Shown here: one piece after another, positions 1 to 8,756 of the stretch
Layout of the letters: each line of letters opens with the position of its first letter
How positions within the stretch are numbered: position 1 is the stretch's first letter
NCBI GenBank assembly: GCA_018677115.1
Contig: JAHHOC010000203.1
Location: forward strand, 1 to 10,313
DNA: 10,313 nt
Source of the DNA: Arenicella sp.
GTDB taxonomy: Bacteria; Pseudomonadota; Gammaproteobacteria; Arenicellales; Arenicellaceae
Direction of reading: 5' to 3'
Translations under genes and position numbers: made by a program
The notes under the pieces: model-generated
What the model was told of the DNA's origin: nothing
What the model saw: only the letters and a program-made list of their open reading frames with translations
The model's database searches: none

Positions 1-1179
1 CTGCTCTCGTTGCCCGAGGGCTATGCATTGCATGCGCGCACCCGAAAAATAATGCAAGACCGTAAAAAGATGAAAGATGGCGAGCTGCTGCTGGATTGGG
101 GCATGGCGGAAAATCTCGCTTATGCGACACTGCTGGACGAAGGATTCTCTGTCCGTTTGTCCGGCCAGGACTGTGGGCGCGGCACTTTTTTCCACCGCCA
201 TGCGACCCTGCACAACACAGACAACCGCGATGTTTATATTCCGCTGCGCAACATCAAAGATGATCAACCTGACTTTGTGGTGATCAATTCGCTATTATCT
301 GAAGAAGCTGTGTTGGCATTTGAATATGGGTATTCCTGCGCCAATCCGAATGCGCTGGTGATATGGGAAGCTCAATTCGGGGACTTCGCTAATGGAGCGC
401 AGGTAGTAATAGACCAGTTTATCAGCAGCGGCGAAGACAAATGGGGTCGGCTGACCGGCTTAACACTGTTCCTGCCGCACGGCTACGAAGGCCAGGGCCC
501 CGAACATTCTTCGGCGCGGCTCGAGCGCTATCTGCAATTGTGTGCACAACATAACATTCAGGTTTGCTCTCCCAGCACCCCGGCACAGATGTTTCATATG
601 CTGCGGCGGCAGATGATTCGCCCTTATCGCAAACCACTGATAGTAATGACGCCGAAAAGCCTGTTACGTCACAAACTTTCCGCCTCTACAATGGAAGACT
701 TGCACGCCGGCAGTTTCCAAACAGTTATTCCCGAGGTTGATAAGCTGACCAACAAGGATGTTACGCGGGTGGTTTTTTGCACCGGTAAAGTCTATTTCGA
801 TTTGTTGGAACAACGACGCGAGGAAAAATTCAAGGACATCGCAATTTGCCGCATAGAGCAACTCTATCCTTTTCCAGTGGAAGCAGTGATTGAGCAGTTG
901 GAGCGCTACCACAATGCGCATGAGGTGGTATGGTGTCAGGAAGAACCAAAAAACCAGGGAGCCTGGTACCAGATCATGCATCATTTCAGGGCCTGCATCG
1001 ACACTGACAAACAAGTCCTGCTATACGCCGGGCGAGACGCCTCCGCATCACCTGCTGCCGGCTATATGTCGATTCACCGGGATCAGCAGGCGGCATTAAT
1101 CAGTGCAGCCTTATCTCACCTGGATGAAGAAGACACACATCGCGTAGAGCACATAACTACCAATAAAGAGGAGCAGTAG
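1..1179 (+). CDS. sucA: 2-oxoglutarate dehydrogenase E1 component, C-terminal part (5' end outside window)
   Basis: This is the thiamine-diphosphate-dependent E1 subunit, which decarboxylates 2-oxoglutarate and passes the succinyl group to the lipoyl arm of E2 in the TCA cycle. The reading frame is open from the first base, so the TTG at base 10 is not the start. About 392 codons are present out of roughly 930 in the family, covering the end of the pyrimidine-binding transketolase domain and the C-terminal domain. Diagnostic SucA strings are [55 protein letters not shown] (here [20 protein letters not shown]), [30 protein letters not shown] and [14 protein letters not shown]. The protein ends in a short charged tail (DEEDTHR onward) that lies past the region I recognise. 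The stop is one base before sucB, which implies translational coupling. Identification is by recalled similarity to E. coli SucA and is very secure. Confidence 0.97.
   Translation: MLSLPEGYALHARTRKIMQDRKKMKDGELLLDWGMAENLAYATLLDEGFSVRLSGQDCGRGTFFHRHATLHNTDNRDVYIPLRNIKDDQPDFVVINSLLSEEAVLAFEYGYSCANPNALVIWEAQFGDFANGAQVVIDQFISSGEDKWGRLTGLTLFLPHGYEGQGPEHSSARLERYLQLCAQHNIQVCSPSTPAQMFHMLRRQMIRPYRKPLIVMTPKSLLRHKLSASTMEDLHAGSFQTVIPEVDKLTNKDVTRVVFCTGKVYFDLLEQRREEKFKDIAICRIEQLYPFPVEAVIEQLERYHNAHEVVWCQEEPKNQGAWYQIMHHFRACIDTDKQVLLYAGRDASASPAAGYMSIHRDQQAALISAALSHLDEEDTHRVEHITTNKEEQ
1165..1173 (+). promoter_or_regulatory. Strong ribosome binding site of sucB
   Basis: AAAGAGGAG lies inside the last sucA codons. 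Its GAGGAG core ends 7 bases before the sucB ATG. It supports the ATG at 1181 as the start and tight sucA-sucB coupling. Confidence 0.75.
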
Positions 1180-1180
1180 A

Positions 1181-2407
1181 ATGAGCACTGAAATTAAGGT
1201 ACCGATTTTGCCTGAATCCGTAGTCGAAGCCACCGTTGCGGTATGGCATAAAAAGGTTGGTGATGCCGTCAGCCTGGATGAAAACCTGGTTGATATTGAA
1301 ACCGAGAAAGTAGTCCTTGAAGTGCCCAGCACGGTTGACGGAGTTATCAAGGAAATTGTTCATGAAGAAGGTTCAACAGTCGGTGAGCAGGAAGTTCTGG
1401 CTATCATTGAAGAAGGTGCAACTGCGGCTGCCAGCGCGCCGCAAGCAGCTACCGACACTACTCCGGAGGCTGCCGAGACTGATCCCGCGCCTGCCGCTAC
1501 TGGAGATGCGGATAAGCTCAGCCCGGCTGTGCAGAAACTGGTAACGGAAAATAATATTAATGCTGCTGAAATTAGCGGCACCGGCAAGAATGGGCGCATC
1601 CTAAAAGAAGACGTAATCAATTACCTGAAAAAGCGGGATACTACACCGCCTGCTCCAGCGCCGGCAGCACCGGTCAGTCAGCCACCTGCTGCAAAACCAT
1701 CCGGGCAGCGACTTGAACGCAGGGAGCCGATGACGCGCTTACGCTCGACCATTGCCCGACGCCTGAAGGAAGCGCAGGACACGCAGGCTATGCTGACCAC
1801 ATTTAATGACGTAAATCTGCAAAGAGTGATGGATCTGCGCTCGGAGTATAAGGAGGCATTCGAGAAAAAACATGGTGCCAGACTTGGGTTTATGTCATTT
1901 TTTGTGAAGGCTTCAATTGAGGCGCTCACGCGTTTCCCGGCGGTAAACGCGTCAATCGATGGTAATGATCTGGTTTACCATGATTTTTACGATGTCGGCA
2001 TTGCTGCTTCGTCCCCGCGTGGCCTGGTGGTACCGGTATTACGCGACGTTGATCAGATGAGTTTCGCCCAGGTCGAACAGAGCATCAGTGAGTTCGGCGC
2101 CAAGGCCAAAGAGGGTAAATTGACCATGGAAGATCTTACCGGTGGCACCTTTACAATTTCTAATGGAGGCGTCTTCGGGTCGATGCTGTCTACTCCCATT
2201 GTCAACCCGCCGCAAAGCGCAATTCTGGGCATGCACCGCATAGAGCAACGTCCGGTTGCGGAAAATGGGGAGGTGATAATCCGGCCGATGATGTACCTGG
2301 CACTCACCTACGATCATCGCATCATTGATGGTAAGGAATCGGTGATGTTCCTGCGCACCATCAAGGAGTGCCTGGAAGATCCCGCCCGCCTGTTGTTGGA
2401 ACTTTAG
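1181..2407 (+). CDS. sucB: Dihydrolipoyllysine succinyltransferase, E2 of the 2-oxoglutarate dehydrogenase complex
   Basis: This is the E2 core of the complex. It moves the succinyl group from E1 to coenzyme A through a lipoyl-lysine arm. At 408 residues it is close to the usual SucB length. Domains in order are one lipoyl domain (about 1-77, with lipoyl-lysine K43 in [11 protein letters not shown]), an Ala/Pro/Thr-rich linker (about 80-110), the peripheral E1/E3-binding domain (about 112-150, LSPAVQKLV to [12 protein letters not shown]), a second Ala/Pro linker (about 153-175), and the acyltransferase domain to the end. The catalytic motif [10 protein letters not shown] gives H379 and D383. 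The string [19 protein letters not shown] is typical of succinyl rather than acetyl E2 enzymes. A single lipoyl domain also argues against AceF. The start has a strong Shine-Dalgarno and follows the sucA stop by one base. Confidence 0.97.
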   Translation: MSTEIKVPILPESVVEATVAVWHKKVGDAVSLDENLVDIETEKVVLEVPSTVDGVIKEIVHEEGSTVGEQEVLAIIEEGATAAASAPQAATDTTPEAAETDPAPAATGDADKLSPAVQKLVTENNINAAEISGTGKNGRILKEDVINYLKKRDTTPPAPAPAAPVSQPPAAKPSGQRLERREPMTRLRSTIARRLKEAQDTQAMLTTFNDVNLQRVMDLRSEYKEAFEKKHGARLGFMSFFVKASIEALTRFPAVNASIDGNDLVYHDFYDVGIAASSPRGLVVPVLRDVDQMSFAQVEQSISEFGAKAKEGKLTMEDLTGGTFTISNGGVFGSMLSTPIVNPPQSAILGMHRIEQRPVAENGEVIIRPMMYLALTYDHRIIDGKESVMFLRTIKECLEDPARLLLEL

Positions 2408-3841
<1,434 letters not shown>

Positions 3842-3852
3842 TCCATATACAA

Positions 3853-3886
3853 CGATTTCTCGCGGCACCGTAAATCGCGTCGGTGC
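3853..3886 (+). promoter_or_regulatory. Two overlapping inverted repeats after lpd; possible attenuator, weak terminator or pseudoknot
   Basis: CGATTT (3853-3858) is complementary to AAATCG (3872-3877). GCACCG (3865-3870) is complementary to CGGTGC (3881-3886). The pairings interleave, so as simple hairpins they exclude each other; together they would form an H-type pseudoknot. The second hairpin is followed by a partly T-rich stretch (tatccttttcgtt), as in a weak intrinsic terminator. The stems are only 6 bp with a 10-base loop for the terminator-like one, so function is unproven. Confidence 0.3.
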
Positions 3887-3898
3887 TATCCTTTTCGT

Positions 3899-3904
3899 TA
3901 CAAT
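3899..3904 (+). promoter_or_regulatory. Possible -10 box upstream of the phosphohexomutase gene
   Basis: TACAAT matches the sigma-70 -10 consensus at five of six positions. It sits 36 bases before the ATG at 3941. I see no good -35 hexamer 16-18 bases upstream (the sequence there is around tcgcgtcgg), so this is only a candidate for separate transcription of the mutase-ClC pair. Confidence 0.25.
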
Positions 3905-3906
3905 GA

Positions 3907-3923
3907 GTTGCCGTACTGGCAAC
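3907..3923 (+). promoter_or_regulatory. Leader hairpin before the phosphohexomutase gene
   Basis: GTTGCC (3907-3912) and GGCAAC (3918-3923) form a perfect 6-bp stem with a 5-base loop. The stem directly abuts the likely Shine-Dalgarno GGGTGA (3924-3929), which lies 11 bases before the ATG. It could affect ribosome access, or be a second weak terminator, since attttagttt follows. Role unknown. Confidence 0.3.
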
Positions 3924-3940
3924 GGGTGAAATTTTAGTTT

Positions 3941-5314
3941 ATGAGTTTTCCACACCAAATATTCAAGGCCTACGATATCCGGGGTATTGTCGACAAAACC
4001 CTTACCACGGAAATTACCCACAGCATTGGCCGGGCAGTGGGCTCAGCAGTGCGAACCAGTGGTGGTCAAAATATTATCATTGGCCGGGATGGTCGCTTCT
4101 CCGGACCGAAGCTGGCCCAGGCACTGGCAGATGGGCTTCGCGCCAGTGGCGTGGATGTTGTAGATATTGGCCTGGCACCTTCGCCGGTAGTCTATTTTGC
4201 CTGTCATGCTATGAATATCCCCTCGTGCATTGCCATTACCGGCAGCCATAACCCACCAGAATACAACGGCCTTAAAATGGTGGTCGATGGCGTAACCTTG
4301 TCAGCGGAGGCAATTCAGGCAATCAAGCAGCGCATAATTGAACAAGACTATGAAACTGGTGAGGGCAGCTATCAGCAGCGGGAAATAATTGAGGATTATA
4401 TCGAGCACATCGCCAGCGACATCAAGCCCGAAAGAAAGCTGAAAATTGTTATCGATTGTGGCAATGGCGTGGCTGGCGCTACTGCTCCAGAGGTGTTCCG
4501 TCAAATCGGCTGTGAAGTAATCGACTTGTTCAGCGAGGTGGATGGAGCCTTTCCAAATCATCACCCCGATCCAAGCCAGATAGAAAATCTTCAGGATTTA
4601 ATCGCTGCAGTAGAGCAGCACGAAGCCGAGCTGGGGCTTGCCTTCGACGGCGATGGCGATCGCCTCGGCGTGGTTACCAGCCGTGGGGAAATTATCTGGC
4701 CGGATCGACAGATGATCTTGTTTGCACGCGATATCCTGCAGCGCAACCCGGGCAGTGAGATCATCTATGATGTCAAATGTACCCGCAATTTACCTGCTGC
4801 CATCGAACAAGCTGGCGGCAAGGCGACTATGTGGCGTACCGGCCATTCATTTATGAAGAGTAAATTAAAGGAATCCGGTGCGGCAATTGCCGGTGAAATG
4901 AGTGGTCATATTTTCTTCAAGGAACGCTGGTATGGGTTTGATGACGGTGTTTATGCCGGCGCCAGATTGATTGAATTATTGTCTCGCATGCAGGACACGC
5001 CGCAGTCCATATTCGATGCGCTGCCGGATAGTATCAATACTCCGGAATTGAGAATGGAGTTTGAAGAAGGCGAACACTACAAGTTTATGCAACGTCTGCA
5101 GGACACAGCGAAGTTCGAAAATGCCGAAGTGAGCACTATTGACGGTATCAGGGTTGATTATGTTGATGGCTTCGGGCTGGTCCGCCCTTCCAATACAACG
5201 CCAATTCTGGTGCTGCGCTTTGAGGCCAACGATCAGGCCGCTCTGCAGCGAATCCAGTCAGATTTTGCCAGGGTGATCAAGCAGGTTGACCAGAACATAG
5301 AGATACCTTTTTAA
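3941..5314 (+). CDS. algC: Phosphomannomutase/phosphoglucomutase (AlgC-like alpha-D-phosphohexomutase)
   Basis: This enzyme interconverts mannose-6-P and mannose-1-P, or glucose-6-P and glucose-1-P. It feeds nucleotide-sugar synthesis for LPS, exopolysaccharide or glycogen in the cytoplasm. At 457 residues it has the normal four-domain length. The N-terminal FKAYDIRG is at 8-15. The phosphoserine loop is TGSHNPPEYNG, with catalytic S102. The metal-binding loop is DGDGDR, with D236, D238 and D240. The sugar-binding loop is GEMSGH at 318-323, followed by FKERWYGFDDG as in Pseudomonas AlgC. The C-terminal phosphate loop is RPSNTTP from R415. These strings favour the dual-specificity AlgC type over PgcA or GlmM, but substrate preference is inferred. 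The start places FKAYDIRG at the position usual for the family. It lies 99 bases after lpd, probably as a separate or attenuated transcription unit, and the ClC gene follows closely. Confidence 0.93.
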   Translation: MSFPHQIFKAYDIRGIVDKTLTTEITHSIGRAVGSAVRTSGGQNIIIGRDGRFSGPKLAQALADGLRASGVDVVDIGLAPSPVVYFACHAMNIPSCIAITGSHNPPEYNGLKMVVDGVTLSAEAIQAIKQRIIEQDYETGEGSYQQREIIEDYIEHIASDIKPERKLKIVIDCGNGVAGATAPEVFRQIGCEVIDLFSEVDGAFPNHHPDPSQIENLQDLIAAVEQHEAELGLAFDGDGDRLGVVTSRGEIIWPDRQMILFARDILQRNPGSEIIYDVKCTRNLPAAIEQAGGKATMWRTGHSFMKSKLKESGAAIAGEMSGHIFFKERWYGFDDGVYAGARLIELLSRMQDTPQSIFDALPDSINTPELRMEFEEGEHYKFMQRLQDTAKFENAEVSTIDGIRVDYVDGFGLVRPSNTTPILVLRFEANDQAALQRIQSDFARVIKQVDQNIEIPF

Positions 5315-5315
5315 C

Positions 5316-5320
5316 GGAGA
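5316..5320 (+). promoter_or_regulatory. Ribosome binding site supporting the GTG start of the ClC gene
   Basis: GGAGA begins one base after the mutase stop codon and lies 8 bases before the GTG at 5329. This good spacing supports the GTG start over the in-frame ATG at 5401, and suggests co-transcription with the mutase gene. Confidence 0.6.
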
Positions 5321-5328
5321 TCCGTAGG

Positions 5329-7104
5329 GTGATACATACCAGGCTGTTTGATTTCATCAGGCGTACTTATGATCGCTTTCACGAGGCGCAGCTGGTTAAG
5401 ATGTCTACAGATTTTCATGGCCTGCCCCTGCTCGCGCTGTTAGGTTTACTTTGTGGCCTGCTGGCAGGAACAGTAATCATTCTATTTCGCCTGTTCATGG
5501 AAGCGGCTGCCGGTCAAATATTGCCTGCTGGTAATGTAGAGGGATTCGAAGAACTGCCCCGTGCCTTGAGATTTGCGCTTTGTATCGCCGGCGGATTGCT
5601 GGTTGGGCTGATATTGCATGCGGTAAAGCCAAAGACCCGCAGCCTGGGAGTTGTCCATGTCCTCGAGAGACTGGATTACCACCAAGGCAATCTGCCGTTA
5701 AAGAACGCGGTCTTGCAATTTATAGCCGCTGGAATAAGCATCGTATCAGGGCACTCAGTGGGCCGTGAAGGCCCCAGCGTGCATCTGGGTGCCAGCAGTG
5801 GCAGCCTGCTGGGTCGAATGCTGCATGTCCCCAATAACAGTGTGCGGTTGCTGGTCGGTAGCGGTGTGGCAGCGGCAATTGCAGCGGCCTTTAACACGCC
5901 GCTGGCTGGGGTAATTTTTGCCATGGAAGTGGTTATTATGGAATACACCGTAATCGGTTTTACACCAGTAATTATTGCTGCGGTAAGCGCAACCACATTG
6001 ACCCGCGTAGTGTTTGGTGATGACAGCGCTTTCACTGTGCCGGTTTTTGAAATGAGCTCCGTTTACGAAATCCCGCTGGTCGCCCTGATGGGCGCCGTCA
6101 TCGGCTGCGTAGCTGCTCTGTTCATCCAACTTACCATGTTTGCTTCCAGTGTATTAATTAGCCGGGATATTTGGGTGCGCACTACCCTCGCCGGGGTGAT
6201 CACCGGTTTCATAGCTCTGTTATTGCCCCAGGTAATGGGAACCGGATACGACACGGTAAATCATTTACTGTTGGCACAGATCGGACTGGCAGGCGTGTTG
6301 CTGCTGACTGTGGCCAAACTATTGAGTACAGCTGCTGCTATCGGGCTGGGAATCCCTGCTGGAATAATAGGTCCGACGTTATTTATAGGCGCAGCTGCCG
6401 GCGGTGCGTTCGGCTGGATCGGTAATGCTGTCGATGCAGAGATGGCAAGCCCGGGGTTTTATGCAATGCTGGGCATGGCAGCCATGATGGCAGCTACCCT
6501 GCAGGCTCCATTAGCTGCGCTCATTTCACTGCTGGAACTGACCGATAATCAAGCGATAATATTGCCCGGTATGATTGCTGTTGTTATTGCAGCACTGGTA
6601 ACAAGAGTTGTATTCGGTAAGTCTTCGATCTATCGTCATTTGATGCTTGCCCGAGGCCTTGATTATCGCAATACGCCGATGTCCAGGGCTCTGAGGCGGG
6701 TTGGTGTAGCCAGCGTTATGGAGCGTGACCTGGTACAGCCTGCGCAGTCGATTTCGCTACGTGCTGCTGCGCAATTGCTGCAGCAGGAACCACGCTGGAT
6801 CCTGCTTAAAGATGTGACCGAGGATCACCGACCCAGCATTCTGCCAGCCGCCGACCTGGCCAGCTTTTTGAGTCGGGATAGCGAGAGATTAGAGGAAGAG
6901 GACCTGCTGGACCTAATGCGCATACCCGCCATGCGACAGGACATCAGCTCCGTGAGCATTATCGCCACACTGCAGGAAGCCCATGAACGAATGTTGGCTG
7001 AAAATTGCCAGGTGCTGTACGTTACCGGTGCGCATGGAGCTACAAAAAATAAAGTTTTTGGTATCGTAACCCGCGAGCACATTGATAACAGCTACAAGCT
7101 GTAA
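5329..7104 (+). CDS. ClC-family chloride channel/transporter with C-terminal CBS-like region
   Basis: This integral inner-membrane anion transport protein has 591 residues: a ClC core (about 30-445) and a cytoplasmic tail (about 455-591) that looks like a divergent CBS pair (VASVMERDLVQPAQSI; later QDISSVSIIATLQEAHERM and VFGIVTREHID). The gating-glutamate motif GREGP is intact at 145-149, with E147 as the external glutamate. The anion-site tyrosine is Y435 in GKSSIYRHLMLARGL. The third filter motif reads GIIGP (345-349), where E. coli ClcA has GIFAP. Two positions differ from the E. coli exchanger. The GSGIP motif is replaced by SLGVV (105-109), losing the central serine and the proline. The internal proton glutamate is V201 in AMEVV. 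Family membership is secure. Whether it is a Cl-/H+ exchanger or a passive channel is open, so I give no clcA symbol. The start is GTG with a good Shine-Dalgarno, and the gene is probably in an operon with the mutase. Confidence 0.93.
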   Translation: MIHTRLFDFIRRTYDRFHEAQLVKMSTDFHGLPLLALLGLLCGLLAGTVIILFRLFMEAAAGQILPAGNVEGFEELPRALRFALCIAGGLLVGLILHAVKPKTRSLGVVHVLERLDYHQGNLPLKNAVLQFIAAGISIVSGHSVGREGPSVHLGASSGSLLGRMLHVPNNSVRLLVGSGVAAAIAAAFNTPLAGVIFAMEVVIMEYTVIGFTPVIIAAVSATTLTRVVFGDDSAFTVPVFEMSSVYEIPLVALMGAVIGCVAALFIQLTMFASSVLISRDIWVRTTLAGVITGFIALLLPQVMGTGYDTVNHLLLAQIGLAGVLLLTVAKLLSTAAAIGLGIPAGIIGPTLFIGAAAGGAFGWIGNAVDAEMASPGFYAMLGMAAMMAATLQAPLAALISLLELTDNQAIILPGMIAVVIAALVTRVVFGKSSIYRHLMLARGLDYRNTPMSRALRRVGVASVMERDLVQPAQSISLRAAAQLLQQEPRWILLKDVTEDHRPSILPAADLASFLSRDSERLEEEDLLDLMRIPAMRQDISSVSIIATLQEAHERMLAENCQVLYVTGAHGATKNKVFGIVTREHIDNSYKL

Positions 7105-7119
7105 GCGGAAACCCCGGTG

Positions 7120-7551
7120 TTATCTTTGGCGGTCCAGCAATAATTCGACAGCGTCGATGTAACCTTGTTTACCCCGGCCACAGATCTGCTTGATACAGAC
7201 ATCCTTGATCATTGAGATTTTGCGAAATTCTTCACGTTTGTGAATATCCGACAAATGAACCTCTACAGCCGGAATCTGGCATCCCGCAATCGCATCGCGT
7301 AATGCCACCGAATAATGGGTCAATCCGCCCGGATTAATAACACAGCCATCTGCCCAGCCCCGGTGAGCATGCAGAAAGTCGATAATGTCGCCCTCATGAT
7401 TTGACTGGTAAAACTTTAATTGAGCTGGCTTGCAAACCGAATGTTGACGTACCCACTGATTGATATCAGCAAGACTATCGCTGCCATAGACTTCTGGCTC
7501 CCGCTCACCGAGTAAATTCAGGTTGGGTCCGTTAACAATTATCAGTTTCAT
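7120..7551 (-). CDS. aroQ: Type II 3-dehydroquinate dehydratase
   Basis: This cytoplasmic enzyme performs step 3 of the shikimate pathway, trans-dehydration of 3-dehydroquinate to 3-dehydroshikimate. At 143 residues it is typical of the small dodecameric type II family and unrelated to AroD. The N-terminal NGPNLNLLGEREPEVYG carries R17 and catalytic Y22. QSNHEGDIIDFLH is at 49-61. NPGGLTHYSVALRDAI has N73 and H79. EVHLSDIHKREEFR has E97, H99, R106 and R110. All the usual active-site residues are therefore present. The C-terminal stretch KDVCIKQICGRGKQGY is less like the proteobacterial versions I recall but keeps the final GxGxxGY pattern. It is the last gene of the - strand aro cluster, 13 bases after aroB, and ends 15 bases from the convergent ClC gene. 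A weak GGGA precedes the ATG. Confidence 0.96.
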   Translation of the reverse strand: MKLIIVNGPNLNLLGEREPEVYGSDSLADINQWVRQHSVCKPAQLKFYQSNHEGDIIDFLHAHRGWADGCVINPGGLTHYSVALRDAIAGCQIPAVEVHLSDIHKREEFRKISMIKDVCIKQICGRGKQGYIDAVELLLDRQR

Positions 7552-7564
7552 CTAATCCCGGGCT

Positions 7565-8713
7565 CTATCTATTTACAACGCTCAAACTGTCCACGATGTC
7601 ATCACTGCTGACGTCGGTGCTCACCACTGCGTTGCCAATGCCTTCGAGCAATATGAAATTCAGTTTACCATTCACGTTTTTCTTATCATGCTGGACCACA
7701 TCGAGCACTTGTTGAGGCGATAATTGCCCTAACTCAGGCAATGGAAACCGATCCAGGACCGCCTGCGCCGAAAGGTACTGCTGCGAACTCAAGAGCCCTT
7801 TTTTATGCGAGATATAATTGGCACACTTCATGCCGAACAATACTGCCTCACCATGATACAAACCGCCATAATCGCGTAAGGTCTCAAATGCATGGCCGAT
7901 GGTATGGCCATAATTCAATAGCCGCCGTTCGCCGTTCTCAAACTGGTCATTAGCGACGATCCTGCTCTTTATCCGGCAGCTTTTTACGATAATCTCGGTT
8001 AACAATGCCTGATCACGTAACTCCAGCAACTGCTCGAAACGTGACTCAAAAATATCGAAGATTGAACGGTCGCGAATGAACCCATACTTTACCGCCTCTG
8101 CCAGTGAAGACACCACATTGCGCCGTGGCAGGGTGGCAAGAAACCCGGGGTCAATGATCACTGCCCCAGGCTGGTGGATCGCGCCTACCAGGTTTTTTCC
8201 GGCGGCTAAATTCACTGCTGTCTTGCCACCGATAGCGGAATCGATCATAGCCAGTAAAGTCGTGGGGACTTGAATAATGGTAATGCCGCGCATATAGGTG
8301 GCAGCAACAAAACCACCGAGATCACCCACCACCCCGCCGCCCAAGGCCAGCAAAATAGAAGAACGGTCACAGCCCATTTCGACCATTTCGCTCCATACTT
8401 TTTCAGCAACAGCAATGTTTTTAGCGCTCTCGTCGCCGGGCACCTCGATCACCCCAAGGTTAATGCCACTGTTTTGCAATCCGTCCACAACACCCTGGTA
8501 ATGTTGCAAAATTTGCGGCTGGCTTAACACTACCCAGCGCTGACCGTTATTCCAGCTACTTAACTCATCGCCGAGACGCTCACGCAGTCCATAGCTAACG
8601 GTGATATCGTAGGAATCTGGCCCAAGATCAAGCGGGATCACCTGACGCCGGTTGCCTGTGGGACGCGGGCTGCCCTCGGATTGCCGGTTGCCCTTGGATT
8701 GCCGGTTGCTCAT
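7565..8713 (-). CDS. aroB: 3-dehydroquinate synthase with an unusual repeat-derived N-terminal tail
   Basis: This NAD- and divalent-metal-dependent enzyme performs step 2 of the shikimate pathway, cyclising DAHP to 3-dehydroquinate. Motifs include GGGVVGDLGGFVA (125-137, nucleotide binding), QVPTTLLAMIDSAIGGKTAVN (148-168), LAEAVKYG with metal ligand E206, LLNYGHTIGHAFE with H270 and H274, and YHGEAV with H287. The recognisable fold begins near residue 25 (VIPLDLGPDSYDITV). The first 24 residues form a polar, probably disordered tail made of six-residue repeats. With the ATG at 8713 the protein has 382 residues, about 20 more than E. coli AroB. An alternative start is the GTG at 8641 (codon 25), which would give an ordinary-length enzyme. 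Neither start has a convincing Shine-Dalgarno, so the start is uncertain. The gene lies between aroE and aroQ and was probably co-transcribed with them. No aroK is adjacent, although aroKB pairing is common in gammaproteobacteria. Confidence 0.95.
   Translation of the reverse strand: MSNRQSKGNRQSEGSPRPTGNRRQVIPLDLGPDSYDITVSYGLRERLGDELSSWNNGQRWVVLSQPQILQHYQGVVDGLQNSGINLGVIEVPGDESAKNIAVAEKVWSEMVEMGCDRSSILLALGGGVVGDLGGFVAATYMRGITIIQVPTTLLAMIDSAIGGKTAVNLAAGKNLVGAIHQPGAVIIDPGFLATLPRRNVVSSLAEAVKYGFIRDRSIFDIFESRFEQLLELRDQALLTEIIVKSCRIKSRIVANDQFENGERRLLNYGHTIGHAFETLRDYGGLYHGEAVLFGMKCANYISHKKGLLSSQQYLSAQAVLDRFPLPELGQLSPQQVLDVVQHDKKNVNGKLNFILLEGIGNAVVSTDVSSDDIVDSLSVVNR
8642..8707 (-). repeat. 18-bp tandem repeat in the 5' end of aroB (about 3.7 units)
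   Basis: On the coding strand, two adjacent 18-bp units (8690-8707 and 8672-8689) differ at one base. A third, degenerate unit (8654-8671) and a partial fourth (8642-8653, AACCGGC then diverged) follow in phase. The units encode NRQSKG, NRQSEG, SPRPTG and NRRQ. The repeat length is a multiple of three, so changes in copy number would keep the frame. Confidence 0.8.
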
Positions 8714-8756
8714 TGAATATTAGATGGAGCGTCTTTAAACGCGTTAGGAATGATCG

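Noticed and set aside
664..1014. 116-codon open frame on the - strand inside sucA
   Set aside because: It lies wholly opposite strongly conserved SucA sequence, matches no family I recognise, and lacks a plausible ribosome binding context.
5676..6129. Two overlapping open frames (119 and 124 codons) on the - strand inside the ClC gene
   Set aside because: They are antisense to the conserved ClC core and overlap each other in different frames, with no recognisable domain.
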